Positions 22,384 to 32,479 of a stretch of 64,000 bases of DNA are shown here, piece by piece (position 1 is the first letter of the stretch; each line of letters begins with the position of its first letter). The position numbers and the translations under genes are program-made. Source of the DNA: Pseudocercospora fijiensis CIRAD86 (Eukaryota > Ascomycota > Dothideomycetes > Mycosphaerellales > Mycosphaerellaceae). The DNA is taken from the NCBI RefSeq assembly GCF_000340215.1, contig NW_006921541.1:3259527-3323526 (forward strand), in the 5' to 3' direction. The notes under the pieces are model-generated. The model saw only the letters and a program-made list of their open reading frames with translations. It did no database searches and was not told the DNA's origin.

Positions 22384-23982
22384 TCTTCCTCATCTCGCGA
22401 TCCTGTAAATGAATCGACCTTCCTGTCGAATGACGTGGCTTTCAACAAAAGCTCTTCTGATGCTCTCTCGTGCTCCATATTGGGAATCATTTCTGCGCTC
22501 GGATTTCGTCCTTCACGATCAGTGAGGTGCAGCTTGCTATCATAGTTATATACCGGAGCGATGGCGAAACAAAAGTATCTCATAAACAAACACAAGCTTG
22601 AGCACGGATCCTCCCGGAATTGGAAAGAAATCATCGTTGAGTTTAGGAATCTTAAAGATGCCCTGGTTAGAATAACCTACTAGAAGTATCGCACGTACCT
22701 CATCAAGCCTGGCGTGCGGATACCCAACGCATGGTCTACCGTCTCCTCTATTGCTTCTTGTGAAATCATACTGATGTTGCGACATACTTTACGAAAGGCT
22801 TTTGCCGAACCCAAGACTCACGATATTCTACTTCAGATTCTTCCATTCTTGGTACGAGCAAAGGAGCTTGGGTCTTGTTCTGCCCTTCCAGGGCAAATGC
22901 ACCGCATGAGAAACTGCTCTTGCGAATTCAAATGCCCCACTCTGCCTTTTCTTCCTCGATTGAGAATCGAGTCCAGACTGCGAGCAAGGAAAACGGAAGA
23001 TATTGTGAGACCCAGCACTTCGGAACTACGCGGTCTGGGAACTGGATCTCCGCAAGCGTCTGTCACGACCAGTATTCTAAGTTTAACTGAAGGTCGCTGA
23101 TCAAGAGGAGATGTCCGTCTCAAGATCTTGATTCGGATTTTTAGGAGCATCGGCAGTGTTTGTCTCGCTCAAACAGAGACGCTCCTCCTCCGTGACTGAG
23201 TTCCTTATCTGGCGCTGCGGTCGACGTAGAGTATGTATGGAGCAGCACCTCCGTCTTTCGCCTCTGCCTGACGCCCTGCATTTCCGACCGGTCTGTTCTG
23301 GCGGAGAATGGCGTTGCGCGGTAATGTTCAATACAGTAGAGCCTGTGGGAAGAACACCTGCACGAACAGTAACAACACGACCACATCGAAACTTGTACTT
23401 AGCATAGTGTAGTGGAAGACTAGGTACTGCTGCTAGCTGCAGGAACTTCACTTCTCGCACACTATACCGAATCTGGAAGGTTATGCTTAAAACGCACACC
23501 ATGCCTTTTTGGTTTTTTAGACCCGAGCCGGATCCTAGAGTTATACATACAGATATAGAACTTTAGCTCACCAAGGGTTTTACATTCTTGCGCAAGCGAC
23601 AGGAAATCAGATTGCCCTCGAGGACTCGAGGAGACGGTCTTGCGTTGCGCGGTCTGCAGGCAGAAGAAAGCTGGTTGAACTAACCCCACCCAGATGAATG
23701 CTGCTTGTTCTGCCAAGTCTTCGAAGTAATGTTCTTCACCACTTGCAATCCATATGGACTCTCATATCTTAGACGTCTATTCCTTCGGAAGATTCAGAAA
23801 CCATCATAGTCCAAGGATCTGACCACCAAGGTGGCAAGAGCTGTTTCCCGGTCCCGAAGCAACATGACGTCCAAAATTCCTCCAAAGCATTGCCTTTTCG
23901 TTTCCCACAATATCTCCTTGTTAAGCACAGTGAAATTCACAAAAGAAAAAAAAAGGATCCCATACCTACCAAACCACCCACC
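22384..23982. other. Long intergenic region without a convincing gene
   Basis: Composition is normal. Several 70-130 codon frames occur on both strands, but none has a recognisable motif, good start context or consistent codon preference. It may contain further decayed sequence from the 2EXR-type locus. The last 60 bases are the A- and C-rich leader of the phosphoglycerate mutase gene, ending CCACCATG. Confidence 0.5.
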
Positions 23983-24675
23983 ATGCCCGCACCCTACAAA
24001 CTCATAATCCTCCGCCACGGCCGCTCAACATGGAACGAAAAAAACCTCTTCACCGGCTGGGTCGACGTCCCACTAAACGAGCAAGGCACAACCGAAGCCA
24101 TCCAGGCCGGAAACCTCCTCAAAGAATCCGACTGGCTTCCAGATCTCCTCTACACCTCACTCCTCCGCCGAGCCATCGTAACCGCGAACCTGGCTCTGGA
24201 CGAAGCAGACCGGCTCTGGATCCCCGTCAAGCGAAGCTGGCGTCTAAACGAACGCCATTACGGCGGCCTCCAAGGCCTCAATAAAGCCGAATCCGCGGAG
24301 AAACATGGCGAGAAACAAGTCAAGATTTGGAGGAGGAGTTATGATACACGACCTCCCGGGACGAGTGGGGAGTATCGCAAAACCGAGGATTTCGATGGGA
24401 GGTATCGGAATGCGGGGATTGAGGTTCCGAGGACGGAGTGTTTGAAGGATGTTTTGGAGAGGGTGTTGCCGTATTGGGAGAGTGATGTTGTGCCGGATTT
24501 GCAGATGGGAAAGGTGGTGTTGATTGCTGCGCATGGGAATAGTTTGAGGGCTTTGATGAAGTATATGGAGGATATTGCGGATGGGGATATTGCTGAGGTG
24601 GAGATTCCGACTGGTGTGCCTATTGTTTATGAGTTGGATGAGGAGTTTAAGGGGAAGGGGAAGCGTTTGCGATAG
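23983..24675 (+). CDS. 2,3-bisphosphoglycerate-dependent phosphoglycerate mutase
   Basis: A single exon encodes 230 aa. The ATG at 23,983 has an excellent ACCACCATG context; the frame is open 31 codons upstream but those codons are leader. The histidine phosphatase signature [17 protein letters not shown] has the phospho-accepting His at 12. [14 protein letters not shown] holds the acid/base Glu at 90, and [11 protein letters not shown] holds the second active-site His at 184. The family interconverts 3- and 2-phosphoglycerate in cytosolic glycolysis and gluconeogenesis. It is slightly shorter than yeast Gpm1 (247 aa). Codon use is odd: the first half strongly prefers C-ending codons and the second half G/T-ending ones. 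Whether it is the main glycolytic enzyme or a paralogue cannot be told. Confidence 0.92.
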   Translation: MPAPYKLIILRHGRSTWNEKNLFTGWVDVPLNEQGTTEAIQAGNLLKESDWLPDLLYTSLLRRAIVTANLALDEADRLWIPVKRSWRLNERHYGGLQGLNKAESAEKHGEKQVKIWRRSYDTRPPGTSGEYRKTEDFDGRYRNAGIEVPRTECLKDVLERVLPYWESDVVPDLQMGKVVLIAAHGNSLRALMKYMEDIADGDIAEVEIPTGVPIVYELDEEFKGKGKRLR

Positions 24676-26165
24676 GAAATCTTGTCGGGGTCGGGGAAGG
24701 TGAGGTGAGCTCTGTGGGCTATACACCATCGATGCTGCTTGTCTTCCCACGGACCTTGCTCACAATGTCATGACTGCTTACCAACTTAGTCTGCTAAAAG
24801 GGCTAGATAGACTTGCCTTGGTGTAGCGAAATCTTCGTGCCATTCTGCACGTGCGGAAAAGTCTGCATGATCAGCGTCCTGACTCATGAATGCTTGTGGA
24901 AGGCATCTCCAAGGTGTGTCACTGACTCAATGGCGTACATCCAACTCTCCAGTTTAGAAAAATGTGCGCAGGGCAGTGGGAATCGGAGCAGTCTGGCCAG
25001 TCGTTGAAGAGCCTGAACTGCAAAGATATGTAGGATATTCAATCTCACGTTGAGTCCCTTGTGGGTCGGAGTCGGCTATCTAGCGTGCTGCCCTCGATTC
25101 ATGACATGCTGATGATGTGCAGTAGTGCTGCTTGTCGAAGCCATGGCGCCACGGTCCGAAAGTCAGCAATGAATCACGTTGGGCACCATCATTGACGGTA
25201 GGAGGCGCAGCGTGGTGGTTGGTGGTCCAGCTGCAGCGCAAGTTGTATCAATATCATTTCCAGCAGAATTTGGTTAAGCGTGTGACTTGTCCGATGCCGT
25301 CTCAAAGGGTTATCCATGCTCTGTCGTTTGATCGAGGCGGAACATCTCCATGTTGCGTACTACAGAGGAGGTCCGGGGATCTGCGATCGATTGAGGTCCC
25401 TGCGAGAAGGCCAGCAAGTTCAGCTTGAATTCTGGGCCGTGAGTGTCGTTCTCACATGGACCCTGCTCTGGCAATTGGCATGCAGGGCAGGTAAACGAAA
25501 GTCTAGAAGGGAATGAGTCGTGATCAACCAGTTGATCTGAAAAGTGCAGGCGCTGCGGCTTGGCCTTATCCTCGGTGCCTGCATGTGGTTGCCAGGCGGC
25601 CGAGAACAAACACGCCATAATAGACACGTGCGGCGTGACCAGATCGACTTCATGCATGGTGGTTTGTGGTACTAGAGTTCAATGTCCCTTCAAGGCAATG
25701 AAGTTCGCACAGCACCAATCGGAGGCTCGGCTTCTACTGCAGAGTAAGGGGTGCTTTTCGATCACTCCGCCTTTACTGACAAGCCTGATCGTCCAACGAC
25801 TTGACCAAACAGGATTTCGCGTTCATGTGATGGGTTAGCTGCTCTCCCTCCGAACTCGGGACTCGGATGTTGGTCGACTCCGGTTTTACAGATGTTGCAT
25901 CCAGAATGCAAGATCGGCTGCACGCATGCGTTCGGCAATATACTTCAACGTTCCAAATGCCACCTGCGCTTGCCCTCCATCCTCATATCAATCGCTCACT
26001 CTACAAAATCCTGACTTGATTGCGATCTAGCACGCTCCATACGGTGGCTGTATCACGCCGCTTGTGATTCGTGCGTGGAGGCTGCAGTGCCTGGATGGGT
26101 ACATAGAACCATCGCTGAGGCGGAAGCGATTGTCCTGAGACCAAGAGACTGCCCTACCAACCAGG
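24676..26165. other. Intergenic region without a convincing gene
   Basis: Normal composition with short frames on both strands (for example 25,132-25,428 and 25,310-25,657) that overlap one another and show no domain or coding bias. I assign nothing here. Confidence 0.5.
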
Positions 26166-27054
26166 ATGGATACCAACGACATATCGTCTTCGCACCGCTC
26201 GCGGCTTTCCAAGGAACAGCGCCGGAGGACCGTCGCATATGGATACGGCCTTATGAAGTCCACATCGCCAAAGGAGGATCGTTCTCAAGTCATGCCCGGG
26301 ATTGAGCCAGGACATAGGAGCACATCTCGGCCAGCGGATCCATATCGTCCAGAAGGCCCGCAGAGATCAAGTACCTTTGGACTAGCCCAGGGCCAGATGC
26401 TGCCACGAAGGAAGCGAGAGGAACTTCTCCATGAGGTACGTTGTAGGAGAGGCCAAGATACTGCCAGGATCCATCCTGATGTTGCCATGCAGAGGAGGGA
26501 AACCTTTCAACCTTCAACGTACCCCCCTCCCCTAGAGCAGAGTATCAGTCCACCCGTGCCTGCTATGCCCATCAAGCAGAGCACCACGAGAGCTGAGGAA
26601 CGGAGGTAGGCGCCCAAGAAGGGTCTTTCTTAACGAGTTCCTGACGGACCGCAGGACGCACAGTTCCAGCTCTTATACGGTTCTGACGAAACTGCTCGCG
26701 GTGGCAGATCGAAACGAAGCTCTGATGCGGTCCTTGCTTGCTCGAATGGATGCCATGGATACGAGAATGCAGGCATTGGCGTTGCGAATGGACGAGGCTT
26801 GAGGAAGGAGTCAGGAGGAAAGGTTCCACGATGACTTCCTTGCGATGCTGCGGATGAGTGATGATTTATGTAGCAAATATCTCCAATGCCAGTGTCCAGG
26901 CGTGTTGACGCGACCGGAAACAGAGTTCAAGATTCACTTCTCAGATCTGAGCACGGGCCGCCGGAGAAAACATCTAGGAGTTGACCCTGAAAGTGTCTTC
27001 CCGTTCTGTCTAGACTTCCATCTTCAACTCCCAACCCGACGACGCCGAGCATAA
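26166..27054 (+). pseudogene. Unknown coiled-coil protein, interrupted by one in-frame TGA
   Basis: An ATG at 26,166 opens a 440-nt exon, joined over a 49-nt intron (26,606-26,654, GTAGGC...CTTAAC...CAG) to a second exon. The frame reaches TGA at 26,800-26,802, giving 195 aa. The first exon is polar, Arg/Ser/Pro-rich and disordered. The second is a clear amphipathic helix (TKLLAVADRNEALMRSLLAR onward, with a Met/Leu heptad). Directly after the TGA the same frame continues in the same style (EERFHDDFLAMLRMSDDL) to a stop at 27,052-27,054. The TGA therefore looks like a nonsense mutation, perhaps from CGA by CpG deamination; a naturally short protein is the alternative. No family recognised. 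It is the last gene before the transposon block. Confidence 0.5.
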
Positions 27055-27113
27055 GATGCGCCAGTGCATATAATCCTTCGATGTTAACGGCGCATTTGAT
27101 AGTCCCGAAGTGT

Positions 27114-27278
27114 TGTAATTGAGCTAAGCAGAACAAGTTATTAATTAATTAACTATAGAATTATATAGGGAAAGGAATTAAGTTCTATCTAAGCTAGAGA
27201 CTATATATATTACTAGGAAATTAGGCCTTAGTACTTAGTAGTGCTAACTGATCTACTAATCCCGGCTAATCTATAACA
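27114..27278 (-). repeat. Copia LTR
   Basis: A 165-bp segment, TGTAATTGAG...CTATAACA on the plus strand, so TGTTATAG...TTACA in element orientation with the standard TG/CA ends. The adjoining bases AGTGT (27,109-27,113) are the expected 5-bp target duplication; the partner lies outside the window. Confidence 0.75.
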
Positions 27279-27290
27279 CTCCCCCTCTAG

Positions 27291-28790
27291 CAGAATCTAT
27301 TAGAATAAAAAGGCTACTTTCCCTTACTTTTCCCTTTCTCGGCTATTATAGGCTTATTAGATAAAGTATAACTACCTTATAATTAATCAGATGCAGGTAA
27401 CCTGTATATTACGTTCTAAGTAATATAGGGTTGCTTCTCCTAGTTCGCTAATTAGTCTAGTTCTTTTATATATATTAAAGTAAAAGTAAAGTCGTGCTTA
27501 CTATGCGTTTACTATTAGACCCTGTCTTTATAGTAAGCCTAGCAGTCTATATTTAAGGAGTGCGCTTTCTATTTAAACTTAAACTTCTTCTTTCTACTAA
27601 CTAATATATAACTAAGAATTCTCCGATATACTTTAATATAACTTAATTTTAACTAGAGGTACTATTATAGCTGCGGCAACTTAGCCTAGTCCGGGTAGCC
27701 TAGCTAGTAGTATAGGTAGTAGTAGTAGTAGCGGCGGAGGAGACGACCTAAATAAGAAGCTACCTAGTCGTTACGATAAGTAGTAGTTAGTTAACAATAG
27801 TAAGGCTTTATTAATTAGATGCGCCTTCCTAGGCTAATAGAGAGTAGTCTTAAAGGAGATTAAGATTACCGTCGCGATCCTATAGAGGATCCTAATCGCT
27901 CTAGCTAGTTCGAAGTTTAACGAGATGCCTCCCTAGCTACGTAATAGCGACGTTGTTATCTTCGTACGTGCCTTTAAGGAAAAGGGAAGCAAAACTCCCT
28001 TATTCCTAGCTATCGCTACTATAATACGTAGGGCGGACAAGAAGTTTAACCTAGCCTCTAGATCTAACGTTAACTATCTTCTAGCTATACTCGTATATAC
28101 TGCTTCTAGTCGCACTATCTATTAGGGGAATAATAGGTACAAGCCCTATTAGGAGGGTAAGGGAGCATATAAGGAGTATATTACTCTAACTATTAATAGG
28201 AGCAAGTTCCTTAAGGGTACCTATACTAATTGTGCTAGCCCGAACTATTATAGTTATTATAATAAGTCGAGTAAGCTAGGTTTAACTTGAGATTTCAATT
28301 AGAAGCTAACTAGGTTATAGGCTATATATCGCGCCCTCGTTCGAGCACTAATCGCTAGGCAAATCTTCCGGGTCCTATTAGGCTGCCGCCTCGTAATCTA
28401 GGCAGTATAGTAGGTAGTAATTAGCGTCGCCTATATATCCCGATTCCTTCTAGGATTAATTAGAACACTCCGGAAGGCGCTTAGGCGATTGCGAACGCGT
28501 TAGCTTAGTAGGTAGGGGTCTACGCTACTACTATAATAGCTAGTCGTAGTCGGAATCTATACTCTCGCCTTTCTTCTAGATCGGCTATACTAGTCCCGTC
28601 TAGCTCCTCTTAGAGTAGGCTATCCGATCGTTACTCTTCTTAGAGTAGGCTATTAGATCGCTAAGATAAAGACAAGGGCGACTCTAACGAGGAAATAGGT
28701 AGTCCTTAAAGGGATAGGAGTATTCTTAGAAGGTTAGAGATCCTTTAGATAAAACTTCTAATATATAATTTAAGATTTATAGTATTAGGG
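27291..28790 (+). other. Unassigned RIP-decayed segment inside the copia 3' region
   Basis: Between the copia purine tract and the end of its RNase H there are about 1.5 kb that do not read as copia on the minus strand. The plus strand, with stops read as Q/W, gives a protein-like stretch from about 27,665 (Ser/Gly-rich, then DDLNKKLPSRYDKQQLVNN and VAILQRILIALASSKFNEMP). I recognise no domain and found no paired termini or target duplication. It may be a further insertion or an extra antisense ORF. Confidence 0.4.
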
Positions 28791-28959
28791 AGATTCTAGT
28801 CCTTATAGATTAGGCTAATCCAGTTTCGATATTTGTTTCTACTTTAAGATGTTATACTAAGAGCTAAAAGATTGCTCTAGATACCGAGATGCCCTAGTAG
28901 AGAACTAGAAGAGTAGTTAGTCTATAGAAAGTAATAAAATAAAAATAAGTATATTAAGT

Positions 28960-30187
28960 TTGACTTCCTGTTCTAGTAATAAATAAGAGTAGAATAAGTG
29001 ACTTTAGAGTTTGTCCTTTACTAGTCTAGATCCTAGAGGATAGAGTTGTTTAACTTAGGCTTAGTAAGCCAGTCTGCTATTTAGAGATTAGTAGGAATAT
29101 ACTAAATATCGATCCTTCCTTTGTTATACTACTCTCTATAGTAATAGTTCCTTAGGGAAACATACCTTAACCTACCGGAGTTAGTATAATTCTTTACAAG
29201 GTAAATAGTTAACTAGTTGTTACAGTTGATTTTAATATAGTTAAACTTAAACCTAGTAAAGCTACTAATTTCCTTTAAGAGGTTCCTTAGCTACTTCAAC
29301 TCCCTTATAGCCTTAGTAAGTGCTATATACTCTACTTTAGTACTAGAGTAGACAACTTCCTTCTAAAGCTAGGATTTCTAGAGAACTAGCCCTCCTACTA
29401 TAAGGAGTAGGAACCCTAATATAGACCTCGAGGTTTTTAGGTCTCTAGTAAAGTTAGAATCTAAGTAGACCTTAAGGTAGCTCTTAAGATCAACCTTTCT
29501 AGACTTACTCTTTTTAAATACTAGGGACTTGTTAACTATTCCTGCAATATATTTCTAAATATGTCTTACTACTATAATATGCTCTAGTCTAGGGTTTTAT
29601 AGGGATCTAGCTAAGTGGTTGATAGTATAAGTAATATTAGGTCTTATCTAGTTAGAAAGATACTATAGCTCCCTAATTATCTAATTAAAGAGTTTATAGT
29701 CCTCCTTCTTATAGTCTTATTCGAAAGCAGTTAGGAGTTTCTTAAGTAGGTACTTTACACCCTTGCATTAGTTAAGACTATGCTTTCTTAGCTTCTCTAG
29801 AGAGTAATGCTTCTAAGAGACTCTAAGACTTGTACTGTCTTTAATAATATACAATCTAAGGAAGAGGTTTATCTAGACAACCTTAATTGTATAGGTTTTC
29901 CTAAGTCCTTTAATTAGCTTGTTAATCCTAGCTTAGGCTTTGCTAAAAATCTGAAAGTTATTAATATAAAGGATAACCAAAATTCCTTCTCTAATAAAGA
30001 GGTAGGCATCGCTCTTAGTTTTGTATAAACTAAGGATCTTAAGTGTAGCTTTAGTATCGTAGTACTACAAAGTAGCTAACTGCTTTATACTATATAAGCC
30101 TTTCTATACAATTATATATAGAAATTTCTCTAGGTCCTTTCTAATTAAATGTAATCCCTTAGGTGTGTTTATATAGTTAGGTCTGTT
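28960..30187 (-). pseudogene. Copia polyprotein: C-terminal reverse transcriptase and RNase H
   Basis: Reading the minus strand with TAG/TAA as W/Q gives, in order: NTPKGLHLIRKDLEKFLYI, the polymerase motif ILVILYINNFQIFSK (normally YVDD-type, here degraded), LRHSL-type linker, TYTINHLARSLQNPR, the RNase H motif VVYSSTKVEYIALTKAIREL and the terminal IQYIPTNLQIADWLTKPK. This is the canonical order of a Ty1/copia pol. The gene is dead. Its upstream half lies at 62,511-62,953, displaced by the insertion between. Confidence 0.85.
30180..30187 (+). repeat. Left 8-bp target duplication GGTCTGTT
   Basis: The same octamer occurs at 62,511-62,518. Removing everything between, with one copy of the octamer, brings the copia reverse transcriptase back into one continuous frame (reads DINRPNYINTPKGL across the junction), which marks the exact insertion site. 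Confidence 0.85.
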
Positions 30188-30223
30188 CTACCTCCTTCTT
30201 AGGCTCTTCTTATAGACTTTATC

Positions 30224-30273
30224 CTACCTTCTACCTTCTACCTTCTACCTTCTACCTTCTACCTTCTACCTTC
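30224..30273 (+). repeat. Subterminal heptamer array (CTACCTT)n, left
   Basis: About seven tandem copies of CTACCTT start 36 bp inside the left end of the large DNA element. The same heptamer occurs inverted at 62,346-62,414 inside the right end. It is not the fungal telomere repeat TTAGGG. Confidence 0.9.
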
Positions 30274-30309
30274 CTTTACTTAACCTACGTACAATTAGCG
30301 TCGATCGGT

Positions 30310-30507
30310 TGTTAGGACCAAAGAGGTTATACGTGATTGGCATGTAACTAGGCTCGAGTAAAGCTAGGGTCTTAATGCCTTAGGTAGGGCTTAGCGCTTG
30401 GCGTTAGGCTAACTAGCCTGCCTTCCTCCCTCTCCTCTTAGATCTCTATCGAATACTATACTAATTTACGACTACCCTATCTACCTGCTAATATAACCCT
30501 TCTTATA
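30310..30507 (+). repeat. Chromovirus 5' LTR
   Basis: 198 bp, nearly identical to 49,680-49,877 apart from transition differences. It contains ATCGAATACTA at 30,448-30,458, the exact reverse complement of the 11 bases that follow the LTR. Confidence 0.9.
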
Positions 30508-30518
30508 TAGTATTCGAT
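30508..30518 (+). promoter_or_regulatory. Putative self-priming primer-binding site
   Basis: TAGTATTCGAT directly follows the 5' LTR. It is perfectly complementary over 11 nt to ATCGAATACTA at 30,448-30,458 inside the LTR, and does not start with the usual TGG of a tRNA-primed site. Tf1/sushi-type chromoviruses are known to prime reverse transcription with the folded 5' end of their own RNA over 11 nt, so 30,448 is a predicted transcript start. Confidence 0.65.
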
Positions 30519-30739
30519 CCACCCTTTAAGGGCAGTAGCTAGATAGTTCTTATTTCAAGCTTTTAGCGGTATAGCTACGAACAAGACTAATCTAACTATA
30601 TTGCGCCCGAAGAACGGGACCTACACGTACTATTCTATCGAAACAACCGTACCAATTATTAAGCAAGGCCTTCTATACAGCCTATTATACTAAGTCAAGC
30701 ATACTAGACCGATATCTACTAACTCCGCTACATCCGTAT

Positions 30740-31411
30740 CTTAGGGGCTAATAATATATTATTAGTGCTACCCCTTATTACAATAGCCGGCTTATTACGA
30801 AACAACAATCGCGGCGCCGCTAGTAGCGCTAGCAACGACAATGCTAGTAGCACAGTGCCTGCTAAAGTGCCTACTAAAGTGCCTCCTACTAAGGAGCCTA
30901 CTACTAGGCCTGCCGAAGAACCTGTAATTCTAGGTAACGACCTAGAGTTGCCTATTAACGACATTCTTAGCAATATTGTTAACCGTCGATATAGCTAACT
31001 AGCCTTTAGCCCTCAACTATTAGGGAGACTTCGAGAAGCTACTTAAAACAGGCTTACTGCCCTACGTTAAGAACAATAGCTAAAGGATAATCTCCTCGAG
31101 CTCCGTCGCCTTTAGGAAGCCCCGATAGCAAAACTAACAGCGGGACCTTCTTTACTACCTATCTAAAAGAAGGATGCTAAACTTAAGGACTATACTGTGT
31201 TTAATAGCTCTAGTCGAAAGCAGTATAACGACTACATTCGTAACTGTAAACTCAACTAGCGCAATGTACTAAGAGCGCTACTAGACGACTATTCCTTAGT
31301 CGTACACGCTATATAGTATATTAATAGCGACCTAAAGCGCATATAGGATAACTATTTCGACTCCCTTAATAACTAGACTACTGTTTAGTAGCAAACCTAC
31401 AAAACCATTAT
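30740..31411 (+). pseudogene. Chromovirus gag, 5' part
   Basis: The plus strand reads an N-terminal gag region with a repetitive V-P-A-K-V-P-T-K segment (about 30,858-30,910), then LGNDLELPINDILSNIVNRRYS and, after several RIP stops, DYTVFNSSSRKQYNDYIRN and DDYSLVVHAIQYINSDLKRIQDNYF. It is cut at 31,411 by the inner retrotransposon and continues at 43,844. The same sequence is found in the second copy from about 63,380. Confidence 0.7.
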
Positions 31412-31690
31412 TGGCTAGTAACCGGCCCTATACACCTAGGCTGAGTTTTGAGCCTATATAAGAGGCCTCCTTCTACATTGTAGATAGGGCACCAACCTCG
31501 TACAGCACATTGTTTATATTACACTTCTACAATGCCTATATTGCAGGGCCCTAGTTATTAGCCTAAGCAACCGTCTTATTATCCTATTATACTAAATATA
31601 GCTACCTATATTGCTATAGGTTATGTTACCCTCGGTAGCCTATACTATTACTACAGGTAGTAGTAGTAGTTTTGGTTTCCGTCCTTTATT
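31412..31690 (+). repeat. Inner Ty3/gypsy 5' LTR
   Basis: About 279 bp, matching 43,559-43,838 with scattered transition differences. It ends TTTATT where the 3' copy ends TTCACT. Confidence 0.85.
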
Positions 31691-31739
31691 AAAGCCGAAG
31701 GTAGGGCTATCTCTTTATATCTAACAGGTTCGGGTATGT

Positions 31740-32362
31740 TAAAGGTAGTCTCTAGGCACGAATAGCTATAACTAAAGCGAGGGTACGATAAGAGCCTACG
31801 ATACGGACGATACCGAAGTATCTTAAGGGGCTATTACGACAAGCAGAGAAACCTCTTAACGAGGGCATCGCTTTAACCCCGAAAAGCTGCAAACCCTTAG
31901 GACTGTTACAGCTTAGGGCCTAGTCTATAGCTATAGCTAGCTTCTAAGGACTCGGCTCCGGGTCGAAGACCTATTTAGCACCGCTTGCTCGAGATAAGCC
32001 CCGCCTAAGGAGGAGATAGACTAATTACCTATCGGCCTCGCTTGGTTTGCTAAGACTATTAATTAATAGCAAATACGGATTGCAGGTCGGATGGCCGGGG
32101 AGTCCCCTATTAATCGGGTAAGGCGTTCCTAGATTCGCAGCCTCGCTTAGATAGTACTTAGCCTTCTACTAGAAAAAGAAGGCTACTACCCCCCCGCCTA
32201 GCTAAAGGAGATACGAGCTAGTTTCTAGGATCTAGGTGTAAATAGAGATTACAGTCTCTCCCTCCGAGCGGCTTTTATCTAAAATCTACCAAACTTAGCT
32301 CCTAGAGGTAGTTAGGCGACCCCTAGGAGGCTAAATCCTAATGCTACCCCGGGGGTAATACT
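31740..32362 (+). pseudogene. Upstream ORF of the inner element (unknown)
   Basis: Between the 5' LTR and gag, one plus frame is interrupted only by TAG/TAA. It reads VLSLLLEKEGYYPPAQLKEI, then FQDLGVNRDYSLSLRAAFI, and ends across the palindromic motif at 32,338. The near absence of TGA stops suggests it once coded. No domain recognised; it may be an N-terminal part of gag. Confidence 0.4.
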
Positions 32363-32367
32363 AGGAG
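32336..32367 (+). repeat. Palindromic boundary motif 1
   Basis: TCCTAATGCTACCCC followed by GGGGGTAATACTAGGA: a near-perfect inverted repeat between the upstream ORF and gag of the inner element. Confidence 0.85.
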
Positions 32368-32479
32368 AAACCGCCTAATACACTACTCTCTCGTATAGCA
32401 ATATCATAACAAACCAAACAGACTAAAGTCACTAAAAACATATTTATATAGTATTCTATTTCAACTTTATATAGTATTC

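Larger units (their letters stand above)
27114..30187 (-). mobile_element. Ty1/copia retrotransposon, 3' portion (continues at 62,511)
   Basis: The element lies on the minus strand. Its 3' LTR (27,114-27,278) abuts the gene island and is preceded, in element orientation, by a purine tract (CTAGAGGGGGAG, 27,279-27,290). The RNase H and C-terminal reverse transcriptase region follows to 30,187, where a large DNA transposon interrupts it. The rest of the reverse transcriptase resumes at 62,511. All reading frames carry RIP-type stops. Confidence 0.85.

Noticed and set aside
22384..23790. Several 70-155 codon frames on both strands
   Set aside because: They overlap each other, lack coding bias and recognisable motifs, and no intron model improved them.
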